Positions 17,329 through 25,765 are shown, counted from the stretch's first letter. The stretch: DNA of 64,000 nt from Flammeovirga yaeyamensis (GCF_018736045.1 NZ_CP076133.1:1302001-1366000); one strand, 5' to 3'. Made by a program: numbers and translations. The notes: generated by a model not told the origin, from the sequence alone.

Positions 17329-18096
17329 ATGATAAAAAAGCGAATTATTACTCTCTTATTGATATTATTTAGTGTAAGTCATATTTATTCTCAAGATATA
17401 AGCCTTTTCGTTAAGGAAAATACATTTTCATATAAGTATAATGAACTTAAACTTAGTGAAACATCAAAAAAAGAATACTTAAGCAAAGTATTAAAAACAT
17501 ATTCTTCAAGCAGCCTTGATTTATTTCATCCTATCTATCTAAATAATGATTCTCTTATAGACTTTATTTATGATGGTCCAATAATTACTAACCCAGATTT
17601 AGATGGAAATCAGGTCTTATTTTTTGAGAATAAGAAAAGGGGAAACTATGAAATTATTGGAAGCTCATTTGGAAATTTATTGGAAATAAAAAAGAACAAA
17701 ATTTCAGGGTCAACTTTGTTTCTTTTCTTAGATGAAGGCTGTTGTTTGAGCACCACTTTTTACCTTAACTTTTTATGGATGATTGAGAAAAATGATGAAT
17801 TGACTTTTACAAATTCAACTCCCATAGAATATGATTTCGAATCATTGTATTTCCCTGAAAGCAAAAATGATCAAGAACAATATTTCAAAATTTCACAAAA
17901 TAACTATAATTTAAGAAGTGCTCCATTTATTCAAGATGATAATATTATTGATGTATATAAAAAAGAAGATAGAGGAGTTGTATTGTCAACTTTTAAAAGC
18001 AAAGATAGAATTTGGTGGTTTGTAATTATGGATGATAAAGGAGATCTAAGTAGAAAGTGTGGGTGGATGAGTAGTAGGTATTTGGAAGTGTTGTAG
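17329..18096 (+). CDS. Exported protein with C-terminal SH3-like domain
   Basis: 255 residues with a signal peptide (RIITLLLILFSVSHIYSQ). The N-terminal two thirds resembles no family I know, apart from NNDSLIDFIYDG, reminiscent of a VCBS-type calcium-binding motif. The last ~65 residues look like a bacterial SH3 domain (NYNLRSAPFIQDDNIIDVYK, ending CGWMSSRYLEVL). The first 24 coding bases from 17341 are identical to the start of the unrelated lipoprotein gene at 21468. It may belong to a toxin-immunity array. Confidence 0.6.
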   Translation: MIKKRIITLLLILFSVSHIYSQDISLFVKENTFSYKYNELKLSETSKKEYLSKVLKTYSSSSLDLFHPIYLNNDSLIDFIYDGPIITNPDLDGNQVLFFENKKRGNYEIIGSSFGNLLEIKKNKISGSTLFLFLDEGCCLSTTFYLNFLWMIEKNDELTFTNSTPIEYDFESLYFPESKNDQEQYFKISQNNYNLRSAPFIQDDNIIDVYKKEDRGVVLSTFKSKDRIWWFVIMDDKGDLSRKCGWMSSRYLEVL

Positions 18097-18248
18097 AACT
18101 CTTTTTAGTAAATAATTTCAGCTTATATAAAGTTTAATAATTTGTAAATTGATATTTGAAATTAATACCAAAACAAAATATGAAGATCAATATATATGTA
18201 CTTGTAACTATCTTATTTTGCTCTATCCGGTCTAAAACTGGACCGCTT

Positions 18249-19118
18249 TTAAGCTACATTTTGTAATTTATAATATTCATTTGGTGTCATCATCATCAGA
18301 GCTGAATGTGGTGCATATCCATTATATTCGTCAACCCATCCTTGAATTTGATCTATAACACTTTCAGGATTTTCTAAGCAACTTTCATATACGTAGTCTC
18401 TCTTAAATGTCCCAATAAAAGATTCACACATACCATTGGATTGAGGTGAATATGTTGGAGTATTACAGTTCTGAACTCCCCACTCATTTGATGACTTCAC
18501 TAATTTCTTTTCTATATATTCAGGACCATTATCATGTAAAAATTGTAACCTTTCTTCTTCAGAAGATTGTTGCATTTCTTCTATCTCATTTTCTGAGAAA
18601 CGCTTATATAAAGCATTTTGAAAAAGTAATTCTATATCACAACCTTGAATATATTTTGATGCATACCATGAAATTATTGTTCTATCGCAACAGTCTAAAA
18701 TAAATGAAAATCTAATCTTTTGACCATTCCAACATTTAATACTTGTAATATCACTTGCCCATCTTTTGTTTGACTTTTCTACGGATATTTTACCAGTATG
18801 TGGACGTGAACTACCTCGCTTTCTCCCTCTCTTGACCAATAAGTCATTCTGTTTCATATATCTATGTAACAGATATTTAGTTATTGTAATTTTGTAGTCC
18901 CTTTTCAAAATTGCTTTGATTCGAAGAATACCATAGGTAGCTTTATTTCCTGTAATTTCACTAATTGCTTCTTGAACTCTTTTTGGTAAAGTTTGAGAAG
19001 ATCTCTTACGTTTCTTTTTAACTTCAACAGGCTTATAATAAACTGAAGATTTAGAAATACCCAGAGATCTAATTACCCGATTTAGGCTTACTTTGAATTC
19101 CGAGGATAACTGTTCCAC
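18249..19118 (-). CDS. IS3-family transposase OrfB (DDE integrase domain)
   Basis: 289 residues, normally made as a -1 frameshift fusion with OrfA. An HTH_21-type N-terminal region (KATYGILRIKAILKR) precedes the rve catalytic core. The DDE residues lie in KRWASDITSIKCW, FLHDNGPEYI and SPQSNGMCESFIGTFKRDY. The annotated start is a GTG inside orfA, 13 bp before the run of A that forms the shift site. Confidence 0.93.
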   Translation of the reverse strand: MEQLSSEFKVSLNRVIRSLGISKSSVYYKPVEVKKKRKRSSQTLPKRVQEAISEITGNKATYGILRIKAILKRDYKITITKYLLHRYMKQNDLLVKRGRKRGSSRPHTGKISVEKSNKRWASDITSIKCWNGQKIRFSFILDCCDRTIISWYASKYIQGCDIELLFQNALYKRFSENEIEEMQQSSEEERLQFLHDNGPEYIEKKLVKSSNEWGVQNCNTPTYSPQSNGMCESFIGTFKRDYVYESCLENPESVIDQIQGWVDEYNGYAPHSALMMMTPNEYYKLQNVA

Positions 19119-19465
19119 TTCTTCTTTTTTTGTTGATCCATTTCTAACTTTTTTTTTAGAATCTTAATGTCCAACGTTGATTCACCAAGTGCTTTTTTCA
19201 GTTCCTCGTTTTCCTTTCGTAAAATCTCTAATTCAGTTTTAGAGTGTAATTCACCTTCGTTTTTAATACCCATAATTGCTCCTGATTTGGCATCTGAACG
19301 CCATTTATATAATTGGCTTGTGATCATTCCATATCGTCTACAAAACTCTGGACATGATAAACCTGAGCTTTCCCAGGACTCTACAATTACAGCTTTTTGT
19401 TCTGAAGTAAATAATCTTCTGCCTCCAGCAGACAATCTAGCATTTTTAAGGATTTCTTCTACCAT
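19088..19465 (-). CDS. IS3-family transposase OrfA (HTH)
   Basis: 125 residues: a helix-turn-helix of the transposase_8 type (LSCPEFCRRYGMITSQLYKW) and a leucine-zipper-like coiled coil (ELEILRKENEELKKALGEST) that mediates multimerisation. It overlaps OrfB by 31 bp. The slippery run of seven A (19125-19131 on the complement) sits just before the overlap. Confidence 0.92.
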   Translation of the reverse strand: MVEEILKNARLSAGGRRLFTSEQKAVIVESWESSGLSCPEFCRRYGMITSQLYKWRSDAKSGAIMGIKNEGELHSKTELEILRKENEELKKALGESTLDIKILKKKLEMDQQKKKKWNSYPRNSK

Positions 19466-20139
19466 TTTCTTTCGCTTTTTTTAGCTAAGAAGTGGTCCAA
19501 CTTTTAAATCAGATAAGAACAATTTTCATTTATTTTTCAAAATAGCGCAAGAGTATTTTCTGGGACATTTTTCAAGAAGAACTCAATAGAGTTAGATGAA
19601 ATCGTCTATTCATATTTAAATAATAGTACAACGGAATTATTTAATGTGAACTATGATAGTTCTGATTTACTACAAATTGATCATATCATTTTAAAAGATA
19701 CTAGCATTCAATTAATTGAATTAGAATTACAAGCATATGGTAAAGATTCTTTAGTAACCTATACCTCAGCTAGAATAGATTCAACAAATAATGATTTAAA
19801 ATCAAATTTAATAATTGAGAAAAAAATAATGAATTATGAAAAATATTATATATGCAATGCATATGACCTTGAAACTTTTAATAAGATAGAAATAAATCAA
19901 TGTATGAAGGATGGGATTAAAAAAAGCATTACATATAAGAAGAATATCAGATTGTTTTTGGTTTTATAAGCACAAGAAGAAAAAAGGTTAATGAACTTAA
20001 TAATAGACCTAAAACTGAATTAAATTCTATTCAAAGTCAATACATGGCAATACATATGTCTTTTAAAAGAAGTAGTATTTATTTTTTGTAAAAGAGTCAA
20101 CATAACATTCGAGCGATCAACTAAAGCATAACAATACAA

Positions 20140-20688
20140 ATGAACTCTAAAAACACCATTAGCAAAATCCTCCTAATTAGTATAATATCCTTATTCTCAT
20201 GTGGAGGTATAAAGCACGATACTATTATTTCTCAAAAGGTTTTGGGAGATACATTAACAATGAACTATTTTAAAATTGAAGATAGTATTCAGAATAGGGT
20301 ATTAAATGGATATTGGGGGTATTCAAAACTATCAAAAACTGTTTATTTCCAAAAGATAAATGATCCAGATAATTTATATTCAATTTTCTCATTTAATGAC
20401 CACAAATTAAACAAGAAAGTGGCTTATTGTGGACCTTTATATTCGAAAACCTATTGTTATGACTCAGAAGCTAAATGTATTGATAATAGTAATGTTTATT
20501 TAGTAACCTTTTTGGTTGAACCTATAGAAGGTGTAAATACAACATGGGAAAAGCATTTGAAATTTGCAACATATGGGAAATTAATTTATTCACTTGTTAA
20601 AGGTCCAATTTGGTTTAATTATAATCCAAAAATAGATTATACAATTCTTCCTTGGAGTGATGAATGGGTTCGTAAAAAAGAAATGTAA
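20140..20688 (+). CDS. Hypothetical lipoprotein
   Basis: 182 residues with a lipoprotein signal (LLISIISLFSCGG). No family is recognised. Four further cysteines (two in YCGPLYSKTYC, one in EAKC, besides the lipid-anchored one) might form disulfides. It is followed 12 bp later by another lipoprotein gene, so the two are probably cotranscribed. Position in an array of unrelated small exported proteins suggests an orphan immunity role, an inference from context only. Confidence 0.6.
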   Translation: MNSKNTISKILLISIISLFSCGGIKHDTIISQKVLGDTLTMNYFKIEDSIQNRVLNGYWGYSKLSKTVYFQKINDPDNLYSIFSFNDHKLNKKVAYCGPLYSKTYCYDSEAKCIDNSNVYLVTFLVEPIEGVNTTWEKHLKFATYGKLIYSLVKGPIWFNYNPKIDYTILPWSDEWVRKKEM

Positions 20689-20700
20689 AAAAGCTAAACA

Positions 20701-21240
20701 ATGAAACTATTACCTCTTCACATATTAATATGTTTTTTATTCTTCAATTGCAGCAGTAATACTAAAAATATGGATTTACTGAAAGAACAGTATCCATTTG
20801 AAAAAGAAAATGAAAAGATTGAAGGACTATTTAGTAAGGTACCATATATCTATGACATTACTTTCGAAGATACAGATACTTTGTTTGTAAGATTAGATAA
20901 AGATCAAAATTATTTTCAGCAGGGATATGACAAATTTTTGTTAGGTAGATGGACACTAAATAATGATACTTTATTTTATGAGACAGTTAATAAATATAAT
21001 GATTTATTTTATAAATTTCCAATACTGATAGTTTCTCAAGAAGTATATGAAATAAATGAGAAGAATAAATTTGGAGAATATTATGGGCGAGAATATTCTA
21101 GAGATTTTTATACAGTACAGACTCCAATTGCAAAAATTGTACAGAAAGAAGATACTTTGTATACAATTGAATTTAAGGAGTATTATACCCCAAGAAAGAT
21201 ACCTATAACTCACATTTATATCCAGATGTATGAATATTAA
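20701..21240 (+). CDS. Hypothetical lipoprotein
   Basis: 179 residues, lipobox ICFLFFNCSS. The body is rich in Tyr, Asp and beta-prone segments (FEDTDTLFVRLDKDQNYFQQ, LGRWTLNNDTLFYE), compatible with a small beta-sandwich of the lipocalin-like or META type, but no motif is decisive. It is the second gene of the pair with 20140-20688. Confidence 0.6.
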   Translation: MKLLPLHILICFLFFNCSSNTKNMDLLKEQYPFEKENEKIEGLFSKVPYIYDITFEDTDTLFVRLDKDQNYFQQGYDKFLLGRWTLNNDTLFYETVNKYNDLFYKFPILIVSQEVYEINEKNKFGEYYGREYSRDFYTVQTPIAKIVQKEDTLYTIEFKEYYTPRKIPITHIYIQMYEY

Positions 21241-21248
21241 GAGTGCCC

Positions 21249-21398
21249 ATGAAGTTTGGAATATTTGATTTATCATATATTGATATTAAGAATAGAAAAA
21301 CTCCTGATTATGGAATAGCTTTTTGTCATCTTTTTAATTCAGGAAATTATTATAAAATAATTACTGAATTGAATGAAAAACATAAAAAAGAAAATTGA
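21249..21398 (+). CDS. Possible 49-residue protein or gene fragment
   Basis: Starts 8 bp after the previous stop with MKFGIFDLSYIDIKNRKTPD and ends EKHKKEN. No signal peptide and no recognised domain. It may be a remnant of a longer cytoplasmic immunity protein. Support is only the operon-like spacing and protein-like composition. Confidence 0.3.
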   Translation: MKFGIFDLSYIDIKNRKTPDYGIAFCHLFNSGNYYKIITELNEKHKKEN

Positions 21399-21467
21399 AT
21401 AAAAATGTTATGTAAAACTGTAAGCAGGTAATTTTATGTTTTATCACAAAACAAGCAATTTCAAATA

Positions 21468-21854
21468 ATGAAAAATCGAATTATTACTCTCTTATTGATA
21501 ATTCCATTATTAATAAGCTGTAACAACGAAACAAAGGACAAAGAAAAGATATCCCTCATTGCTAAAAGTATTTATAGTATTGAAAAAATAGAATATACTC
21601 CAAATAATCCAAACTATGCTCTAGAAGGCATAGTACATTTAGGTGGTAGTTTATACGAAGAATTATTAGAGATGAGTGAGGAAGGTTTTGTTGAAAAATC
21701 TATCATTAAAAAAGGAGATGTTTTTTATGATATGAACAATAAAGCAGATTATCATTTAATTATAATAAGCAATATGAGAAAAATTGCAATACGTTTAAGG
21801 TATGATGACAATTACAAAAAATATCATGTTATTGGATATGTTGAAGTGATTTGA
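21468..21854 (+). CDS. Hypothetical lipoprotein
   Basis: 128 residues, lipobox LLIISC-like (IPLLISCNN). No known family. The bases coding RIITLLLI (from 21477) are identical over 24 bp to those of the gene at 17329, although the mature proteins are unrelated, which suggests that leader segments have been copied between genes of this array. Confidence 0.55.
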   Translation: MKNRIITLLLIIPLLISCNNETKDKEKISLIAKSIYSIEKIEYTPNNPNYALEGIVHLGGSLYEELLEMSEEGFVEKSIIKKGDVFYDMNNKADYHLIIISNMRKIAIRLRYDDNYKKYHVIGYVEVI

Positions 21855-21983
21855 TCCGAATAATAGATAATCTAAAATTTTGGTGATATTAATTAAGTAC
21901 CGTAGTCTAATTATTTTTTTCAACACAAATGATACTTTCTTTTAAACTATTACATTCATTAGAAACATCTTAATAACAATATT

Positions 21984-22562
21984 ATGAAAACATACTTTCT
22001 AATTTTCTTGAGTTATATTCTAGCATCAACAAGCCTTTATAGTAAAGTGATTATAGGCAATATTAAAGATTTTAAAGATAAAAAAAATTTAGTTGGAGTA
22101 GAGGTGAAAGTTAATAATGAAAGTATCTATTATACTAACTTAGATGGAATTTACTCTTTTGAAACAAGGAAAGAAATAGAAGAAATATCTATTTCATATC
22201 CTGGTTATTATGATGTCGAAGTAATGATTGATCATTTAATAAATGAAGGGAAATCAGATACATTATATATTGAAGACATATATATCTTTGGTTTAACTGA
22301 ACAGTTTCATAATATCGAAAATGGTGTTGTAAAAACAACTTATAATAATGGATTGAAAAAAGAAATTATTCCATATGAAGATGGGAGATTACATGGGATT
22401 TACAAATTTTATTCAATAAATGAAAAATTAGTTTTAACTATTAAATTTAGAAAAGGTAAGTTTAAATCACTGGTCAATAATAGTGACATTAAATATCGTT
22501 TGAATAGGAGAAATCAAACTTTAAGAATTTCAAAATGTAGCTTAAAAGCAGTATTGTATTAG
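21984..22562 (+). CDS. Exported carboxypeptidase-regulatory-like protein, 3' end replaced by IS relic
   Basis: 192 residues. Signal peptide (IFLSYILASTSLYSK), then a CarboxypepD_reg-like beta-sandwich (GNIKDFKDKKNLVGVEVKVN, TNLDGIYSFET), then a MORN/YwqK-like strand pair (TYNNGLKKEIIPYEDGRLHG). The last ~13 codons (from about ISKCSLK) are read out of a relic IS end, so the original C-terminus is lost. It may be a truncated antitoxin- or immunity-like protein. Confidence 0.55.
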   Translation: MKTYFLIFLSYILASTSLYSKVIIGNIKDFKDKKNLVGVEVKVNNESIYYTNLDGIYSFETRKEIEEISISYPGYYDVEVMIDHLINEGKSDTLYIEDIYIFGLTEQFHNIENGVVKTTYNNGLKKEIIPYEDGRLHGIYKFYSINEKLVLTIKFRKGKFKSLVNNSDIKYRLNRRNQTLRISKCSLKAVLY

Positions 22563-22577
22563 ACCGGATAGAGCAGG
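22523..22577 (+). mobile_element. Relic end of the same IS3-family element
   Basis: The stretch CAAAATGTAGCTTAAAAGC (ending of orfB plus stop) followed by TAGACCGGATAGAGCA matches, in the opposite orientation, the left end of the intact IS at 18219-18262. Several bases differ in between. No other part of the IS remains here, so this is a solo end left by deletion or recombination. Confidence 0.75.
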
Positions 22578-22659
22578 AAGAAATCTTATAAAAGGTAAAG
22601 AGGGTAAGGCATCTTTAAATGGAGGTACAACAAAACTTATTGATTCTGATGAAAAATAA
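22578..22659 (+). pseudogene. C-terminal tail of a lost protein, probably a toxin
   Basis: Directly after the IS relic a frame reads GRNLIKGKEGKASLNGGTTK and LIDSDEK, then stops at 22657. Its end overlaps the ATG (22649) of the next gene by 11 bp, the tight coupling expected of a toxin C-terminus and its immunity gene. The upstream part of the protein is missing. The toxin reading is inference. Confidence 0.4.
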
Positions 22660-23047
22660 AAAAATAATAATTGGTTTTATGTTGATAATTTTCTTAGAAC
22701 CAATCTATAATCAATATTTAAGACTATATAATCAATTTAAAATTGATGAAGATTATAAAGAATTGGTAAGTTATATTATAAATAAAGACAGGTCATGGGT
22801 TAAAATAAAAACGAAGAATAATTTATATTTTTTTCTCCATCTAGATAGAAAAAGTTATCAAATAATTTCTGAAGGTGATTCTTTATTACATTCTAAAGGA
22901 GAGGATAGTTTATACCACAAAACTATGGATGGGAAAATGATATCTAATGAAATTATCTATTATTATCCAACTTCATGGTTGCATGAATTACTTGGAGATA
23001 CACTTGATATTGAAGGTAGATATGGTAAAAAGCCTTGGAAGCAATAG
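22649..23047 (+). CDS. Small membrane-anchored protein, possible immunity protein
   Basis: 132 residues from the ATG at 22649; a longer frame to 22619 would run inside the preceding tail. A hydrophobic N-terminus (KKIIIGFMLIIFLEPIYN) works as a membrane anchor or signal. The rest has no recognised family (DRSWVKIKTKNNLYFFLHLD). Overlap with the toxin-like tail before it suggests an orphan immunity gene. Confidence 0.5.
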   Translation: MKNKKIIIGFMLIIFLEPIYNQYLRLYNQFKIDEDYKELVSYIINKDRSWVKIKTKNNLYFFLHLDRKSYQIISEGDSLLHSKGEDSLYHKTMDGKMISNEIIYYYPTSWLHELLGDTLDIEGRYGKKPWKQ

Positions 23048-23164
23048 CACTTTTCGTTTAATTTGATATTATAAACTTATTTTAGTTTTGTATTATCTTT
23101 TAGATTAGAATGCCCAATTTCTAAATCTTTTTATCAAAAATTGTCAGTTAACATAATTACATAT

Positions 23165-23261
23165 AAAAAACCTGAGCATATCCACACACAGGTTTTATCA
23201 TAAATAAATCTAATACTATTTGGAATTTATTGTATTTCCTTATTCTGAGGTTCTGTTTTAA
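23165..23261. repeat. 97-bp direct repeat, left copy
   Basis: Matches 25755-25851 in 94 of 97 positions. It contains the terminator hairpin (AAAACCTGAG ... CAGGTTTT) and the last ~15 codons of the GH2 gene found at the right copy. Weaker similarity continues about 30 bp further into GH2 coding sequence with frame damage. The 23048-23342 gap contains nothing else I can name. Confidence 0.9.
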
Positions 23262-23342
23262 GTAATTATTACAGTTTTTCCTCCCAAAAGTAGAGTTTTC
23301 TCTATCTCCTTGTTATTTTTGGTATTAATTATATTTAAACTC

Positions 23343-23782
23343 ATGTCGACATCGAAAATATCAGACCTTTTACCAACTTAGAATTCAATAAACTCTTAGA
23401 AGGAGAGAAGAATAAAGATATTCTTATTGATCTTTTGGATACAATTTTACCACAAGAAGAGAAGGAGTATATTTTTAAAAAAGTATTTGAAATAACTGAA
23501 TATACTGCTCTAGATAAAGAGGATCAATTAAGGTACGAAGAAGATCTAAAAATTTTTAGGGACTATCTAAATACGTTAGATACAGCTGTAGCTAAAGGGA
23601 GAAAAGAAGGCAAGGAAGAAGGATTAAAAGAGGGGAAAGAAGAAGGATTAAAAGAAGGTGTAAAAAAGAAAGCTTTAGAGACAGTTCAAAAAGCATTGAA
23701 GCTAGGATTACCCGTAGAACAAATCTCTTTACTGACTGGGTTAACTATAGAAGAGATCGAAAAAGTCAAAAGAGAATTATAA
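23343..23782 (+). pseudogene. Rpn-type PD-(D/E)XK nuclease/transposase, internally deleted
   Basis: The N-terminal signature IRPFTNLEFNKLLEGEKNKD, then ILIDLLDTILP, is joined directly to the C-terminal helix and the EGxKEG tract (RKEGKEEGLKEGKEEGLKEG). The ~180-residue nuclease core between them is missing. The ATG at 23343 is out of frame with the rest, so there is also a frame lesion near the 5' end. Family: Rpn recombination-promoting nuclease / PDDEXK_2. Confidence 0.75.
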
Positions 23783-23847
23783 TAAATTGAAACTTATTCT
23801 CTTAAAATCATAATCCTAATTTATTATCCTCATTTATTCAACTATAA

Positions 23848-25203
23848 AGCAAAAAACTAATCTATCTATACATCAAAGACGCCTCTGGCAACAGCATGGC
23901 TATAGTTAAAAACAATACCATCACAGAAATACCAATTTATGGCAGTAGCCGAATCGGACAGTTTGAACCTAGTAACACACACTCTTCTTCTTCCATCGGA
24001 ACAGCACACCATAAATTTGAGTACAGTAATCATTTAGGCAATGTATTAGCCACCACCGATGACCTCGGAAACGTATTTTCGTATTCTGATTATTATCCAT
24101 TTGGTTTAAGTATGGAAGGCCGTTCTTGGAGTGATGATGGGTATAGGTATGGGTTTAATGGGAAAGAAAAAGATAATGATTTAGCTAAATCAAATTATGA
24201 TTTCGGGGCTAGAATTTATAATCCAATAATTGGAAGGTGGTTGAGTCCTGATCCATTAGAATTATCTACACCATATTATAGTACCTACCAATCATTTTGT
24301 AATAGTCCAATTTCAATAATAGATCCAGATGGTAAATCTGGGATAGTTTCATTTGATAAAAATGGGAATGGAGGGAAAGGCGAAATTGTGGTAAGTTCAA
24401 ATATTTTCTTTTATGGTGAAGGTGATGCAGCTCTTTCTACAGCAGTATCTAATAATATGATGAGTGTATTAAATGAAGCTTCTAAAGGTCTTCTTTTCAG
24501 ATATCAAGGACAGGATGGAGAATATCCAGTTAGATTTGAAATTAATAGTGAATTTGGCACTATGGAGCAAGCTTTAGAAAGAATTAATAATGATCCAGGT
24601 AACCCTATCAATAATTATGTTAGATTCTCAAAAGGTATAAAATCATTTACTCAACCTCAACCTGTAGACTTATATGTAAATAAAGTAACCGGTAATCAAT
24701 ATATTGAAAAATCAGATAGATTCATTCAATTAGCAGCGGGGTCAAATTCATTCATATTTAATATTGATGATTTATTAGATGGTAAGACTATAACATCACA
24801 TGAATTTTTGCATGGTTTGGGATATTTAAATAAATCACAATCTAATTTTAATATACCTTATCTGTCAGAGGTAAAAAATTCAACTAAATTTACTCTTACT
24901 CCAAAAGGTGATAAGGAAAAAATGAAAAAATATTTTGAAATACTTCAAAGTTATGATGGTAGTCACAATAATATTCCATTAAATGGAGTCCCAACAATTA
25001 TGACTCAAGGTCACGCTATAGAATATATTAATAAATCATATTTACTAATTGAAAGTAAAGTTGATTCAAGAAAAGTAAAAAAGGATAATTCTGATATATT
25101 TAATATTTTCAGATCAAAAAAAATAAGTCCAACAAAAAAACATCAATCTTTAGGTAAAACAAATGATAAAATATTTAATGATAAAGGTGACGTTATTAAT
25201 TAG
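23848..25203 (+). CDS. Orphan Rhs core tip with metzincin-like C-terminal toxin domain
   Basis: The frame is open from 23848 (YIKDASGNSMAIV) and has no upstream start; ATG 23896 is the first. Rhs-core hallmarks follow: NHLGNVLATTDDLG, YRYGFNGKEKDND, YDFGARIYNPIIGRWLSPDP, ending IDPDGK at about residue 147 (from 23896). The remaining ~290 residues form a variable tip containing SHEFLHGLGYLN (H302, E303, H306) and a Met-turn-like PTIMTQG near 369, suggesting a zinc peptidase effector. The 5' ~90% of an Rhs protein is absent, so this is an orphan cassette. Secretion would need recombination with a full-length Rhs gene. Confidence 0.7.
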   Translation, partial: SKKLIYLYIKDASGNSMAIVKNNTITEIPIYGSSRIGQFEPSNTHSSSSIGTAHHKFEYSNHLGNVLATTDDLGNVFSYSDYYPFGLSMEGRSWSDDGYRYGFNGKEKDNDLAKSNYDFGARIYNPIIGRWLSPDPLELSTPYYSTYQSFCNSPISIIDPDGKSGIVSFDKNGNGGKGEIVVSSNIFFYGEGDAALSTAVSNNMMSVLNEASKGLLFRYQGQDGEYPVRFEINSEFGTMEQALERINNDPGNPINNYVRFSKGIKSFTQPQPVDLYVNKVTGNQYIEKSDRFIQLAAGSNSFIFNIDDLLDGKTITSHEFLHGLGYLNKSQSNFNIPYLSEVKNSTKFTLTPKGDKEKMKKYFEILQSYDGSHNNIPLNGVPTIMTQGHAIEYINKSYLLIESKVDSRKVKKDNSDIFNIFRSKKISPTKKHQSLGKTNDKIFNDKGDVIN

Positions 25204-25765
25204 TATAATTGTTATATTAAATTATCAACCACTTAATGCCCAAGATAATGTCTATCGTTATGTAGACTATGGTTGTAAGTTAGAATTACCGGATTCGGTT
25301 TTTCAAATGAAAAATATAACAAAATTATTTATTAGAAGTCCAGAGCCATATATAGATCCGTTAAAAGGGTATGTTGAAAAAGATTGCTATTTTAAAGATT
25401 TATCAGAGAAAGTAATCTCACTGGATAAGTTAAATACTATTGGTTTTTATCGTACTCAGTTTGAATCTATTCCAACAGTTTTAGATGAGATTAAGTCATT
25501 AGAAAATTTATACTTTTATAAAAACTATGGCATTATTTCATTGAAGAATATTCCTAAAATGAAAAATCTTAAGAGACTTAGTCTTGATGAATGTACAGTC
25601 ATTAAGGTTAATAGAAAAATTAAAAGGTTGAAATCATTAGAAGTTATAACTCTAAGATTTACAGATATAAGTGAGGAAGAATTAGATAAACTAAAAAAAT
25701 ATTTACCCAATGTAAAAGTTGAATTTATTATACCGGAATATAAAAAGTATTACCAAAAAACCTGA
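25178..25765 (+). CDS. Exported leucine-rich-repeat protein, candidate immunity protein
   Basis: About 195 residues from the ATG at 25178, overlapping the Rhs tip gene by 26 bp. Signal peptide (VTLLISIIVILNYQPLNAQ), then LRR units: KLNTIGFYRTQFESIPTVLD, IKSLENLYFYKNYGIISLKN, MKNLKRLSLDECTVIKVNRK, LKSLEVITLRFTDISEEELD. Overlap with the toxin, periplasmic targeting and size fit an immunity partner; direct evidence is lacking. The stop lies inside the right 97-bp repeat. Confidence 0.65.
   Translation: MIKVTLLISIIVILNYQPLNAQDNVYRYVDYGCKLELPDSVFQMKNITKLFIRSPEPYIDPLKGYVEKDCYFKDLSEKVISLDKLNTIGFYRTQFESIPTVLDEIKSLENLYFYKNYGIISLKNIPKMKNLKRLSLDECTVIKVNRKIKRLKSLEVITLRFTDISEEELDKLKKYLPNVKVEFIIPEYKKYYQKT

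Larger units (their letters stand above)
18219..19521 (-). mobile_element. IS3-family insertion sequence, 1303 bp, complete
   Basis: The ends begin TGCTCTATCCGGTCTAAAA (left) and TGTTCTTATCTGATTTAAAA (right, complement) and continue as imperfect inverted repeats of about 38 bp including TGGACC and AGCT. ATTT is duplicated at 18215-18218 and 19522-19525. It carries orfA and orfB with a run of seven A at their overlap, the usual -1 frameshift arrangement. Both frames are intact, so it may be active. Confidence 0.9.
18180..19969 (+). pseudogene. Small exported-protein gene split by an IS element
   Basis: Thirteen codons from the ATG at 18180 (MKINIYVLVTILF) run to 18218, where an IS3-family element begins. 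Removing the IS and one copy of the 4-bp target duplication joins them in frame to 19526-19969 (SFIFQNSARVFSG onward). This restores a 160-residue protein with a signal peptide and no recognised domain. The downstream part has an internal GTG at 19646 but no proper start. The gene was therefore recently inactivated by the insertion. Confidence 0.85.

Noticed and set aside
19969-20100. Continuation of the IS-split protein in another frame (VFGFISTRRKKVNELNNR)
   Set aside because: A frameshift in a T-run near 19957 could extend the protein, but there is no homolog to justify it, so the first stop is used.
18219-22577. Composite transposon formed by the intact IS and the relic IS end
   Set aside because: The relic retains only one end, lacks a target duplication and shows several changes, so joint transposition is not supported.
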